Assembly: GCA_012523385.1 (NCBI GenBank)
Contig: JAAYIO010000128.1
Span: 1-13,945 of the forward strand
Length of the DNA: 13,945 nt
Direction of reading: 5' to 3'
Source: Methanomicrobiales archaeon
GTDB taxonomy: Archaea > Halobacteriota > Methanomicrobia > Methanomicrobiales > Methanomicrobiaceae
This document shows, piece by piece, positions 1-6,458 of this stretch (position 1 is its first letter; each line of letters opens with the position of its first letter). The notes below the pieces were generated by a model. That model was given only the letters and a program-made list of their open reading frames with translations, was not told the DNA's origin and made no database searches. The position numbers were made by a program, and so were the translations under genes.

Positions 1-1
1 G

Positions 2-280
2 TTCAACCCAACTGCTTTCTACACCATCGCAGATGTCCGCTCTGCGAAGGGAGGGGACATTCCCCACCTCTACCGGAAACCACGGAAACCATGGTTTCGG
101 CAGAATCAGAAAGGGAAATGAACCACTCTACGGGAATATGTCTGGGGATTCTTCTGGTACCATCATCCGATAAGGAAAGAATTGAATATTCTCGAGTTTG
201 TGACCAGTTTATCCCGGGATGAAAGAATAGGAACCCAATTATTCTCGACCAGAGGGAAGGATGATCATATCCACATTTGA
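2..280 (+). pseudogene. Possible decayed C-terminal coding remnant, interrupted by an in-frame TGA
   Basis: Reading from base 2, one frame is open to a TGA at 119-121, continues open in the same frame for 52 codons, and stops at 278-280. The second half reads like a protein (aromatic run YVWGFFWYHHPIRKE, then LNILEFVTSLSRDERIG). I recognise no family. A single nonsense codon in an old gene would explain it. Selenocysteine is unlikely because no Sec machinery is known in Methanomicrobiales. Frame 1 is also open, from base 1 to 222, and contains a CPLC pair, so the frame choice is not secure. The 14-bp palindrome GAAACCATGGTTTC (85-98) lies inside. The left part is outside the window. This could equally be non-coding. 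Confidence 0.22.
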
Positions 281-424
281 ATATCGGTTCTTTGCTATTT
301 TTCTTGTTTACGGTGAGAATTTAACTAAGTCAAAAAGGGCCTGATGAATGGCGTTTCAAGTGGTAAATCCTTACTATGAATCTATAACCGTCACTATATA
401 CATGGTCGAATAAGAGGTGTTACC

Positions 425-468
425 AAAAAATAATTAGGTAAAACACCGGGTTCCATCCGGAATGGTGT
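425..468 (-). terminator. Hairpin plus T-run terminator of the aIF1A gene
   Basis: On the minus strand, immediately after the aIF1A stop codon, ACACC (464-468) and TTCC pair with GGAA and GGTGT (443-447) around a short loop with a GGG bulge. This is followed by TTTTACC and then a six-T run (complement of 425-430). Position and strand fit termination of the upstream minus-strand gene. Confidence 0.55.
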
Positions 469-472
469 CTAT

Positions 473-790
473 TCAGAGATATTTATTGCGCTGCAGCCAC
501 TCCCGCTGTGGCCGGGTGTACCGGTATATGATATCGCACTTCTCGTCCTGGAATGACCATGGCACGACAATTAAAACGTCGCCTTCACGAATCCAGACCC
601 GCTTTTTGATCTTCCCTTTAATGCGTCCGGTCCGGGTAATTCCGTCAAAACAGCGCACCCTAATATGGTTTGCACCAAGCATCAAATCAGCTTCTGCAAA
701 CATCTCCCTGTTTCTTTTACTGGGCAGTTTAACCCGTACTATTGCAGGCTCTTCAACCGGCCCACTTTTTTTTCTATTTTCGTTCGCCAG
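473..790 (-). CDS. eif1A: Archaeal translation initiation factor aIF1A
   Basis: Small OB-fold initiation factor (IF1/eIF1A family) that binds the A site of the small ribosomal subunit and assists start-codon selection. From the proposed start the product is 105 residues, the usual archaeal length. The N-terminus ANENRKKSG is basic. The core is unmistakable: EMFAEADLMLGANHIRVRCFDG (residues about 29-50), TRTGRIKGKIKKRVWI (52-67), then GDVLIVVPWSFQDEKCDIIYRY. The frame stays open upstream to 919, but those residues do not resemble the family. I chose CTG at 788-790 because AAAGGAGTG sits six bases before it and the family-like MANENRKK begins there. A GTG at 797-799 is the alternative (108 aa) but overlaps that ribosome site and has none of its own. 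It is monocistronic, with its own terminator. Identity is very sure; the start is less so. Confidence 0.93.
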   Translation of the reverse strand: MANENRKKSGPVEEPAIVRVKLPSKRNREMFAEADLMLGANHIRVRCFDGITRTGRIKGKIKKRVWIREGDVLIVVPWSFQDEKCDIIYRYTRPQREWLQRNKYL

Positions 791-802
791 AAAATTCACT
801 CC
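791..802 (-). promoter_or_regulatory. Ribosome binding site of aIF1A
   Basis: The minus strand reads AAAGGAGTGAATTTT directly before CTG at 790. GGAGTG to CTG leaves a normal six-base spacing. This is what favours the CTG start over the in-frame GTG, which is part of the site itself. Confidence 0.6.
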
Positions 803-824
803 TTTTATATATATGTGCCTTACT

Positions 825-834
825 CTAATAAAAA
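825..834 (-). promoter_or_regulatory. Candidate TATA box for aIF1A
   Basis: The minus strand reads TTTTTATTAG here. A start about 25 nt downstream (near 805) would give a leader of about 15 nt that contains the GGAG ribosome site. A stronger-looking TATATATAAAA at 803-814 would place transcription initiation inside the gene, so I regard that as an AT-rich leader. This is inference from spacing only. Confidence 0.35.
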
Positions 835-1138
835 GGTCATCCATGACAAAAATGGTGCATTTATTCGCCTGATCTGCCTTGTTCTTCTCAATCAATCCAT
901 ATGGTCGACATTCGGACAAGGTACATAGCAGACATGGATATCTATTCCCTCACCTAGAAAAGCTATGATTTTTTTATTTTCTTTATTCGGGGCCTTATTC
1001 AGAGAGAAATAGACAGGTCATGAGATTTTTGCGTCATCCCGATCCTGCGCGGAATGTTTAAAGTAATCAGGGATGAAAACACCTATTTATGACAATTTCG
1101 CTCGTGATATCAATATGCGATTCAATTCTTGTTCTTCA

Positions 1139-1795
1139 TCAAACCGGAGACCACCCTTGTGCACCAATCAGGGGGACAAATCGCACAGCACCATGATGTG
1201 AGACGGTTAGTTTGGTTCCAGTTTTATGGATACAGGTCAGGACCTGCATATCACGGTCTCCAACCGGAAGCACCATTCTGCCGCCTTCAGCAAGCAGTGC
1301 CACTAATGAGGGAGGGACATCTGGTGCTGCAGCGGTGGTGATGATGGCATTAAAAGGGCCCTCACTCCCTGATAGTGCTGTCCCGTCCCCAACCATGATA
1401 GTGACACCTTCCACGCCGGCCTGTTTCAGGTTCGTTTGCGCAAGATGTGCAAGTTCGGGAATTCGTTCAATCGCTGTGACACGGCAGCCGATCAGACCAA
1501 GTATCGCCGCCTGATATCCAGACCCCGCCCCGACCTCCAGAACCCTGTCGCCGGGTTTCGGCTCAATCAAAGCAGTCATCAATCCCACGATATAGGGCTG
1601 AGATATGGTGGCACCATATCCAATAGGAAGCGGGCAGTCGTCGTAGGCGTCATCCTTTAGAGATTCAGGAACAAAAAGGTGGCGGGGCACGCGGCGCATG
1701 GCATCGAGAACCGCAGGGTCTGACACGCCTCGGGCAGCAATCTGCTGATCAACCATTTGATTGCGTCGAACGGTATATCCGATATCTTCTTTCAT
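1139..1795 (-). CDS. pcm: Protein-L-isoaspartate O-methyltransferase
   Basis: Uses S-adenosylmethionine to methylate L-isoaspartyl residues in damaged proteins, starting their repair to L-aspartate; cytoplasmic. It has 218 residues, a normal PCMT length. Family landmarks in order: MVDQQIAARG (14-23), RHLFVPE (38-44), ATISQPYIV (62-70), SAM-binding motif I RVLEVGAGSGYQAAIL (84-99), acidic IER of motif post-I (109-111), GDGT (136-139), TTAAAPDVP (153-161) and the C-terminal VRFVPLIG (204-211). Start: ATG at 1793-1795, with GGGAGGG about a dozen bases upstream. Its ATG overlaps the TGA of a 33-codon reading frame upstream, so the two are probably co-transcribed and translation of pcm may be coupled. 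A later start at MVDQQ (codon 14) is possible. Confidence 0.95.
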   Translation of the reverse strand: MKEDIGYTVRRNQMVDQQIAARGVSDPAVLDAMRRVPRHLFVPESLKDDAYDDCPLPIGYGATISQPYIVGLMTALIEPKPGDRVLEVGAGSGYQAAILGLIGCRVTAIERIPELAHLAQTNLKQAGVEGVTIMVGDGTALSGSEGPFNAIITTAAAPDVPPSLVALLAEGGRMVLPVGDRDMQVLTCIHKTGTKLTVSHHGAVRFVPLIGAQGWSPV

Positions 1796-1893
1796 TTGTA
1801 TCTGAACCCTCCCTGATTCAGGATTAGTCCACCCCCGGAGGTGGAATGGATGCCCTCAATCGCATCGATGATGTAGTCAGTGTGCTCCTTCAT
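1792..1893 (-). CDS. Putative 33-residue small protein or leader ORF overlapping pcm
   Basis: An ATG-initiated frame of 33 codons. It begins MKEHTDYIIDAIEGIH, continues with a glycine-rich stretch (STSGGG), and ends in a basic GGFRYK. Its TGA overlaps the pcm ATG as ATGA, the usual arrangement of translationally coupled genes. Third codon positions are about two-thirds G or C, like the neighbouring genes and unlike the AT-rich spacer beyond. A TATA-like stretch lies about 25 nt upstream of the ATG, which suggests a leaderless start; only a weak AGGG precedes it. There are no membrane segments, cysteines or recognised family. It could be a real microprotein or a leader peptide controlling pcm. 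A chance frame inside a 5' leader cannot be excluded. Confidence 0.45.
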   Translation of the reverse strand: MKEHTDYIIDAIEGIHSTSGGGLILNQGGFRYK

Positions 1894-1910
1894 AACCCTA
1901 ATCGCAGAGT

Positions 1911-1925
1911 TAAAATAAATATATG
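1911..1925. promoter_or_regulatory. AT-rich, possibly bidirectional TATA element
   Basis: The minus strand reads ATATTTATTTTA (1911-1922), centred about 24 nt before the ATG of the small ORF, the expected spacing for a leaderless start. The plus strand reads AAATATATGG, which could drive a rightward transcript starting near 1945, into the palindrome-rich spacer. The minus-strand role is the better supported. Confidence 0.4.
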
Positions 1926-1931
1926 GTGGCA

Positions 1932-1951
1932 GCGGCATAAGAAAAAGCCGC
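1932..1951. repeat. Inverted repeat GCGGC/GCCGC
   Basis: GCGGC (1932-1936) pairs with GCCGC (1947-1951) across a 10-nt A-rich loop, just upstream of the AT-rich promoter-like element. The role is unknown. Confidence 0.4.
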
Positions 1952-2006
1952 CCGGTCAACCTCCCTCAGAGAGAATATCACGTTATTTCTGACATAACCA
2001 TTGTAA

Positions 2007-2049
2007 TCAGGCATAATGTGGATGGAATGCCTGAACCTGGTTGTCAGGT
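2007..2049. repeat. Two adjacent inverted repeats (8-bp and 5-bp stems)
   Basis: TCAGGCAT (2007-2014) and ATGCCTGA (2027-2034) are exact inverted copies around a 12-nt loop. The next base begins ACCTG (2035-2039), which pairs exactly with CAGGT (2045-2049) around a 5-nt loop. Two perfect stems laid end to end are suggestive of RNA structure. No coding sequence overlaps them. Confidence 0.5.
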
Positions 2050-2123
2050 ATTAACGCATAAAAAAGATCAGGCAGATATCATGTGATGAGTAATATACCA
2101 GCATGGGTGGGTGCTACGCGGAG

Positions 2124-2140
2124 TCATGACAATGTCATGA
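2124..2140. repeat. 17-bp operator-like palindrome
   Basis: TCATGACA-A-TGTCATGA is perfectly symmetric with an 8-bp half site and a one-base centre. It lies about 230 nt from each flanking start codon. Such short-centre dyads are typical of dimeric regulator sites, but the sequence could also fold as a 7-bp hairpin with a 3-nt loop. No regulator gene is nearby. Confidence 0.45.
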
Positions 2141-2163
2141 GAATTCGCGCGGTTCATTCCAAA

Positions 2164-2196
2164 TCTCAGTCCACTTGAGACATGAATCATTGATTC
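2164..2196. repeat. Two further small palindromes
   Basis: TCTCA (2164-2168) pairs with TGAGA (2176-2180). Only four bases on comes GAATCA-T-TGATTC (2184-2196), a perfect 13-bp dyad. Both fall in the pcm/helicase spacer. Confidence 0.4.
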
Positions 2197-2256
2197 CGGC
2201 ATTTAGGAATTTTTAATTAAGCTTCATAAAGGGAATTAACCGTTTTGTTTTGTTTG

Positions 2257-2270
2257 CGGCGATTTCGCCG
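2257..2270. repeat. GC-rich inverted repeat CGGCGA-TT-TCGCCG
   Basis: A perfect 14-bp dyad in otherwise AT-rich DNA about 120 nt before the helicase start. As RNA it would form a stable 5-bp stem with an ATTT tetraloop. Confidence 0.45.
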
Positions 2271-2351
2271 ATCATACAACTGAAATACAACCGAGAGCAG
2301 GATTTCAGAAAAATTTGTTATTTTGGGACACATAGACAGCACCCCAATACG

Positions 2352-2360
2352 ATATATAAT
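2352..2360 (+). promoter_or_regulatory. TATA box of the DEAD-box helicase gene
   Basis: ATATATAAT is centred about 31 nt before the ATG at 2387. That predicts initiation near 2382 and a leader of only about five bases, in keeping with the absence of a ribosome binding site before the ATG. Confidence 0.6.
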
Positions 2361-2386
2361 GAAGTACTGGGGCACATAATAACTCA

Positions 2387-4012
2387 ATGGAAAATTTTTT
2401 TCGCTTCTCGACATTTCCCATATCAACGGAAATTATCAAAGCAATAGAAGATATGGGATTCGAAGAGCCCACACCGATTCAGGTGCAGGCAATACCCTTC
2501 ATACTTGAAGGAAGAGATGTGACCGGACAGGCGCAGACCGGTACTGGAAAGACCGCAGCATTCGCCGTCCCAGCACTTCAGGCTGTTGACCTGGACTCTA
2601 AACAGACACAGATTATCGTACTTTCACCGACTCGTGAACTAACGATACAAACAGCTGAGGAGTTCAACCTGCTGGCAAAATACATGAAGAATGTCCACAT
2701 TCTTCCAGTCTATGGCGGCCAGCCAATTGAACGTCAGTTCAGGGCATTGAAAGTTGGTGTGCAGATTGTTGTCGGCACCCCAGGACGTGTGCTGGATCAC
2801 CTTGACCGCGGGACACTCTCCCTGAGCCACATCAAAATGGTGGTTCTGGATGAGGCCGACCAGATGCTTGACATGGGATTCAGAGAGGATATTGAGAAAA
2901 TCCTCGCAGAGACTCCAAAAGAGCGACAGACTGTGCTATTCTCTGCAACCATTCCGGACCCAATTAAGGAGATATCACGCCGGTTCCAGAAGAACCCCGA
3001 GTTTGTGCGTGTTCAGCACCGTGAACTGACCGTCCCACAGATTGAGCAGCTCTACCTTGAAGTGCGCAACCGGGAAAAGAACGAAGTGCTCTGCCGCATC
3101 CTCGAGATGTACGACCCTGAGCTCGCTCTGGTCTTCTGTAATACCAAGCGTGCGGTGGATGAACTGTTGAGTCAGCTTCAGACACGGGGTTACTTCGCAG
3201 AAGCGCTTCATGGCGACATGAAACAGGTTCAGCGTGACCGCGTGATGGCAAAGTTCAGAAAGGGCGCAATTGATGTACTCATTGCAACAGATGTTGCAGC
3301 ACGTGGCATTGATGTGGACGATGTGGATCTTGTCATCAACTTCGATGTTCCGCAGGATGTGGAGTACTATGTGCACCGTATCGGACGGACAGCACGGGCA
3401 GGACGAGAAGGACGCGCAATTACCTTTGTCGGCCCAAAAGAGATCTACAACCTCCGGTCCATCCAGAAGTATGCACACATCAAGATCACCCCCATTCCCC
3501 TCCCCACTGCACGGGATGTTGAGCGGACCCGGATGCGCAATCTGATAGATAAGATCAAAGAGAGCTCCGATAATGGCGACAATGAAAAATATGTGGAGAT
3601 GGTCGAGCAGATTATGGTCGACGGTTACACCTCCCTTGATGTTGCCGCAGCACTGCTGAAGATGAAACTGGATACCGGTTCTGATTCGGATGAGACCTCC
3701 GTGATTCAGGCGGATCACTCTGGCGGCCATTCTGGTGTTGTTCAGCTTTGCGTGAACCTCGGCAGGGAAGACCGTATCCGGCCAAAAGATATTGTTGGTG
3801 CAATCACCGGAGAAACCGGCATTACCGGCAATGAGATAGGTGCCATCAATATCTTTGACACGTATTCCCTCTTAGAAGTTCCTCAGGATAAGGCAAAACA
3901 GGTCATCGATGGGATGGTAGGAAAGTCCATCGGTGGCGCGAGACTTACCGGCGGGAAAGCTCTTGGGTATGACTGCCCAAAGAATGAAAGACCCCAGAGA
4001 AAACGGTATTAA
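2387..4012 (+). CDS. deaD: DEAD-box ATP-dependent RNA helicase with C-terminal DbpA-type RNA-binding domain
   Basis: Cytoplasmic RNA-unwinding enzyme, 541 residues, likely acting in ribosome assembly, RNA turnover or cold adaptation. All superfamily 2 motifs are visible: Q motif GFEEPTPIQ (24-32), Walker A AQTGTGKT (49-56), PTREL (81-85), TPGR (131-134), DEAD (155-158), SAT (186-188), LVFCNTKR (248-255), ATDVAARGID (300-309) and HRIGRTARAGREG (330-342). The second RecA-like domain ends near 370. After an acidic linker, residues about 451-525 (VVQLCVNLGREDRIRPKDIVGAI to SIGGARLTGG) match the DbpA-type RRM that gives RNA specificity in CsdA, DbpA and YxiN. The extreme C-terminus is basic (RPQRKRY). 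The ATG follows a TATA box at leaderless distance. The gene stands alone, with its own terminator. Confidence 0.97.
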   Translation: MENFFRFSTFPISTEIIKAIEDMGFEEPTPIQVQAIPFILEGRDVTGQAQTGTGKTAAFAVPALQAVDLDSKQTQIIVLSPTRELTIQTAEEFNLLAKYMKNVHILPVYGGQPIERQFRALKVGVQIVVGTPGRVLDHLDRGTLSLSHIKMVVLDEADQMLDMGFREDIEKILAETPKERQTVLFSATIPDPIKEISRRFQKNPEFVRVQHRELTVPQIEQLYLEVRNREKNEVLCRILEMYDPELALVFCNTKRAVDELLSQLQTRGYFAEALHGDMKQVQRDRVMAKFRKGAIDVLIATDVAARGIDVDDVDLVINFDVPQDVEYYVHRIGRTARAGREGRAITFVGPKEIYNLRSIQKYAHIKITPIPLPTARDVERTRMRNLIDKIKESSDNGDNEKYVEMVEQIMVDGYTSLDVAAALLKMKLDTGSDSDETSVIQADHSGGHSGVVQLCVNLGREDRIRPKDIVGAITGETGITGNEIGAINIFDTYSLLEVPQDKAKQVIDGMVGKSIGGARLTGGKALGYDCPKNERPQRKRY

Positions 4013-4049
4013 GTTTGTTGTGCCCGGTAAAATCAATCCGGGGTGAAAA

Positions 4050-4085
4050 GGAATTGGCGGGTTTCACTGCCATTTCCCTTTTTTT
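4050..4085 (+). terminator. Hairpin and T-run terminator of the helicase gene
   Basis: GGAA-T-TGGC (4050-4058) pairs with GCCA-T-TTCC (4069-4077), one mismatch, 10-nt loop. A seven-T run follows at 4079-4085. It begins 38 bases past the helicase stop and lies between convergent genes. Confidence 0.7.
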
Positions 4086-4184
4086 AATTGAACGAAATAT
4101 TCACTCCTTTGCAGTTGAAGGAATGCTAAATGGGAATTGTTCTGCGACGAGAATAATGATTATCGAACCTAATGGTCTCTTTAA

Positions 4185-5486
4185 TTATTGGTTCCTGCCG
4201 ATTAACTTTAATTTTATGGCATCTGCCGCGAGTGCAGCGGTTGAAAAGGCCGCCTGCAGATTATAACCACCAGTGTCACCATCAATGTCTGCCACCTCTC
4301 CGATGCAAAAGAGCCCTGGCACGGTTTTTGCTTCCATGGTCTTTTGCCGGATGGCATCGCGTGCCACCCCGCCACGGGTCACCATCGCTGTTGCATACCC
4401 CTCCGTCCCTGCCACGGTAAACGGAAAGTCTGTGAGATTTCTGATGAGAGTGTTTCGATCAGGTTTGGTGAGATGAGCACAGGTGGCATCTCGCGGGATG
4501 CCGGAGAGTTCAAGCAGACTGAGGAGAAACCGAACGGGTATCTCAATTTCAGAGAGAACCGTCTTTACCTGCCGGTTTTTTCCGTCTGCGATAGCCTCAG
4601 TAAGTTTTTGTCGGGCACCCTCTTCATCCCCACCGACCACAAATCCCACGTGCAGACTATCTCCGGGAAGCACATACCGTGACATATGCAGTGCACCGGG
4701 GCCAGAGATGCCGGTTACCGTGAGGATGATGTCCCCAGTGACCTCACGAATTTTTTTGTTGTCCCGATACAGGGAGAGAGGGACATTATCGAATGAGATG
4801 CCGGTTAAATCACGGAAAGGATAATCCCGCATAATGATGGCAGCGAGTGCCGGGCCTGTTGCGGTGACCGGCAGCCCCAGCTTGCCCGCGAGTGCGTATC
4901 CGTCTCCCGTTGATCCGGTCACCGGGTATGAGGCCCCGCCGGTTGCAAGCACGACATGGTCTGTAGTATATAAGTCATTCGCTGTTTTGACGGAGAAAAT
5001 ACCGTCGGTATGTTCGATTGCCCCGATTGTCTCTTCGCATCGGATCTCAACCCCTGCACGGTCGCATTCTGCAAGGAGGATGGAAAGGACATCCTTTGCG
5101 TTTCCTTCTGTGGGAAAATATTTGCCGTTTTCGTCAGGGACAAAAGAGAGGCCACGATCTTTAAAAAATGCCAGCAGGTCAGCACTGGTGAAGTTCATCA
5201 GGGCAGGGCGGAGAAATTTCCCTCCGTCTCCGTAATGTGTCGTAAATTCAGCCATTGTTCCAGTATGGGTGAGATTACACCGACCTGCTCCCGTGATGCA
5301 GAGTTTTCTTCCGCAGGAAGGCATCTTCTCGAGGACAAGAATACGTGGGTTGTTTCCTGCGGCACGAATGGCACAGAAAAGTCCGGCCGGGCCGCCTCCG
5401 ATGATGATGACGGTATATTGGGCGGCATATTGGGCGCTGTCTGTTTCGGCGTTGCCGTTGCCGATGGCACTATCTTTTGATGTCAT
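4185..5486 (-). CDS. HI0933-family FAD-dependent oxidoreductase (BaiN/YhiN-like)
   Basis: Flavoprotein of the HI0933/COG2081 family, often labelled aminoacetone oxidase family FAD-binding enzyme; the physiological substrate in archaea is not known. It has 433 residues. An N-terminal Rossmann fold, VIIIGGGPAGLFCAIRA (26-42), binds FAD. It is followed by the family signature CGRKLCITGAGRCNLTH (58-74). An internal segment VVLATGGASYPVTGSTGDGY is the second dinucleotide or FAD contact. The C-terminal GEVADIDGDTGGYNLQAAFS (about 396-415) is the conserved closing FAD motif. All hallmarks are intact, so it should be functional and cytosolic. The ATG at 5484-5486 precedes about 23 poorly conserved residues and has no clear ribosome site. 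It is third in a same-strand run, 117 nt after the ProC-like gene, with a hairpin between them, so it may have its own promoter. Confidence 0.93.
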   Translation of the reverse strand: MTSKDSAIGNGNAETDSAQYAAQYTVIIIGGGPAGLFCAIRAAGNNPRILVLEKMPSCGRKLCITGAGRCNLTHTGTMAEFTTHYGDGGKFLRPALMNFTSADLLAFFKDRGLSFVPDENGKYFPTEGNAKDVLSILLAECDRAGVEIRCEETIGAIEHTDGIFSVKTANDLYTTDHVVLATGGASYPVTGSTGDGYALAGKLGLPVTATGPALAAIIMRDYPFRDLTGISFDNVPLSLYRDNKKIREVTGDIILTVTGISGPGALHMSRYVLPGDSLHVGFVVGGDEEGARQKLTEAIADGKNRQVKTVLSEIEIPVRFLLSLLELSGIPRDATCAHLTKPDRNTLIRNLTDFPFTVAGTEGYATAMVTRGGVARDAIRQKTMEAKTVPGLFCIGEVADIDGDTGGYNLQAAFSTAALAADAIKLKLIGRNQ

Positions 5487-5563
5487 ATCTAGTGGGATAG
5501 TAGTCTTTTGAGTTCATGCGGTATTATTCCACAGGTTCTGCTGTCTGTTGTCTGCCTTCCAAA

Positions 5564-5594
5564 GGGGTCAAGAGGTCAAGGGGTCGAAGCGACC
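5564..5594. repeat. Short tandem GGTCAAG repeat ending in a GGTCG/CGACC hairpin
   Basis: Three near-identical units lie end to end: GGGGTCAAG (5564-5572), AGGTCAAG (5573-5580) and GGGTCGAAG (5581-5589). The last forms a perfect dyad GGTCG-AAG-CGACC (5582-5594). It lies just past the ProC-like stop and about 80-110 nt upstream of the flavoprotein start on the minus strand, so it could be an operator cluster or a processing/termination hairpin. Confidence 0.45.
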
Positions 5595-5603
5595 TTTCGA
5601 AGA

Positions 5604-6431
5604 TTATTCTTCCGAAGATGGTGCCCGGAATGATGCATGTTTTCTCTCAGTCGCTGCAAACAAATCATCGCACAACGGAGGGAAAGCACGGGATAAAACC
5701 TCCACCCCGACTTCTGTTATGCCTCCGGGGGTAGCCACCCGGCTGATGATATCTTCACACGTTGTTCCGGGTATATCCAGCAATGAAGCGGTGCCAATGA
5801 ATGTCTCACGTGCTAGTTGTTCGGCATCATCTGCGGAAACCCCGGTCATCCGGACTGCGGATGCAACAAATTCACGGAGCATCGCCGCAAAGAATGCGGG
5901 GGCACAGCTGGTGAGCGTGGTATAGGACTCAATATCCGGTTCCGAAATAACAAACGGGGTGCTGATGGCTCCAAAGAGAGAGGTAATCTCTTCGCGGTCA
6001 GCCGGTGTAATCCGCTCAGAAAATACGATGAGTGAGACACCCTTCAGCTGTTCTGCGGGAAGTGAGGGGATCACCCGTGTCACCCGTGCGGGGGTCAGGG
6101 CTTCAAGTGTGCTCAGACACACATCCGATGCCACGGATATGAGCAGTTTCTCTTCAGTCAAAATATCTGCTACCTCCTCCATGACCGCCGCTACGTCCGG
6201 TTGCCGGACACAGAGGATGATAAAATCCGCATTCCTTACAAGGGCACGGTTGTTTTCAGCCGGGGTTATTCCGGTTTCTGCGGCAATTGCATTCAGTGCG
6301 TCCGGTGTCCGGTTTGCAGCAGAGATATTTTGGGGAGTGACTGCACCACCTTTGATAAATGAGCGGATGAGCATACCCCCCATGCTCCCCGTCCCGATGA
6401 TCCCGATCTGTCTGTCCATGCGATTGTTCAC
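5604..6431 (-). CDS. Pyrroline-5-carboxylate reductase family protein (ProC-like), atypical
   Basis: NAD(P)-dependent reductase fold of the ProC/P5CR family, 275 residues from GTG at 6429-6431 or 271 from the ATG four codons on; neither has a clear ribosome site. Genuine P5CR makes proline from pyrroline-5-carboxylate. The N-terminal Rossmann motif IGIIGTGSMGGML (9-21), the NADP-type region SAANRTPD (37-44), VRQPDVAAVMEEV (75-87) and VTRVIPSLP (117-125) are all present, as is the C-terminal ATPGGITEVGVEVL (233-246). However, the substrate-binding motif that in P5CR reads close to SGSGPAY is here TSCAPAFF (174-181). The reaction may therefore differ, as in the ComER-like branch of the family. 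No proA or proB lies nearby. It starts 27 nt after the pilin-like gene, so the two are probably co-transcribed. Confidence 0.82.
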   Translation of the reverse strand: MNNRMDRQIGIIGTGSMGGMLIRSFIKGGAVTPQNISAANRTPDALNAIAAETGITPAENNRALVRNADFIILCVRQPDVAAVMEEVADILTEEKLLISVASDVCLSTLEALTPARVTRVIPSLPAEQLKGVSLIVFSERITPADREEITSLFGAISTPFVISEPDIESYTTLTSCAPAFFAAMLREFVASAVRMTGVSADDAEQLARETFIGTASLLDIPGTTCEDIISRVATPGGITEVGVEVLSRAFPPLCDDLFAATERKHASFRAPSSEE

Positions 6432-6458
6432 GCGGTACTATTTTCTTTCTTTGGGAGA

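Larger units (their letters stand above)
1894..2386. other. 493-nt divergent spacer between the pcm and helicase units
   Basis: I find no convincing gene here. It holds the promoters of both flanking units and at least six perfect inverted repeats between 1932 and 2270, listed separately. A box-C-like GTGATGA at 2082-2088 has no partner D box. Short open frames in the spacer lack family likeness and ribosome sites. Confidence 0.6.

Noticed and set aside
1..35. GTTCAACCC at the left edge, resembling the 3' end of a tRNA T loop, with ACACCA downstream
   Set aside because: The rest of a tRNA would lie outside the window, and the CCA is not at the right distance. It cannot be tested and is probably chance.
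446..461. tRNA T-arm-like sequence (GGGTTCCATCCGG)
   Set aside because: The loop has C where a purine is needed (position 57), the flanking stem does not pair in T-arm register, and no acceptor, D or anticodon arm precedes it. It is better explained as the aIF1A terminator hairpin.
2082..2088. GTGATGA, a match to the C box of C/D guide RNAs
   Set aside because: No CTGA D or D' box and no C' box lie within the next 60-70 bases.
2975..3730. 251-codon open frame on the minus strand inside the helicase gene
   Set aside because: It lies entirely antisense to a gene with complete family motifs, and its translation resembles no protein family. It is a by-product of the helicase codon pattern.
4015..4266. 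83-codon plus-strand frame after the helicase
   Set aside because: It runs through the helicase terminator and into the antisense end of the flavoprotein gene. No ribosome site or recognisable domain.
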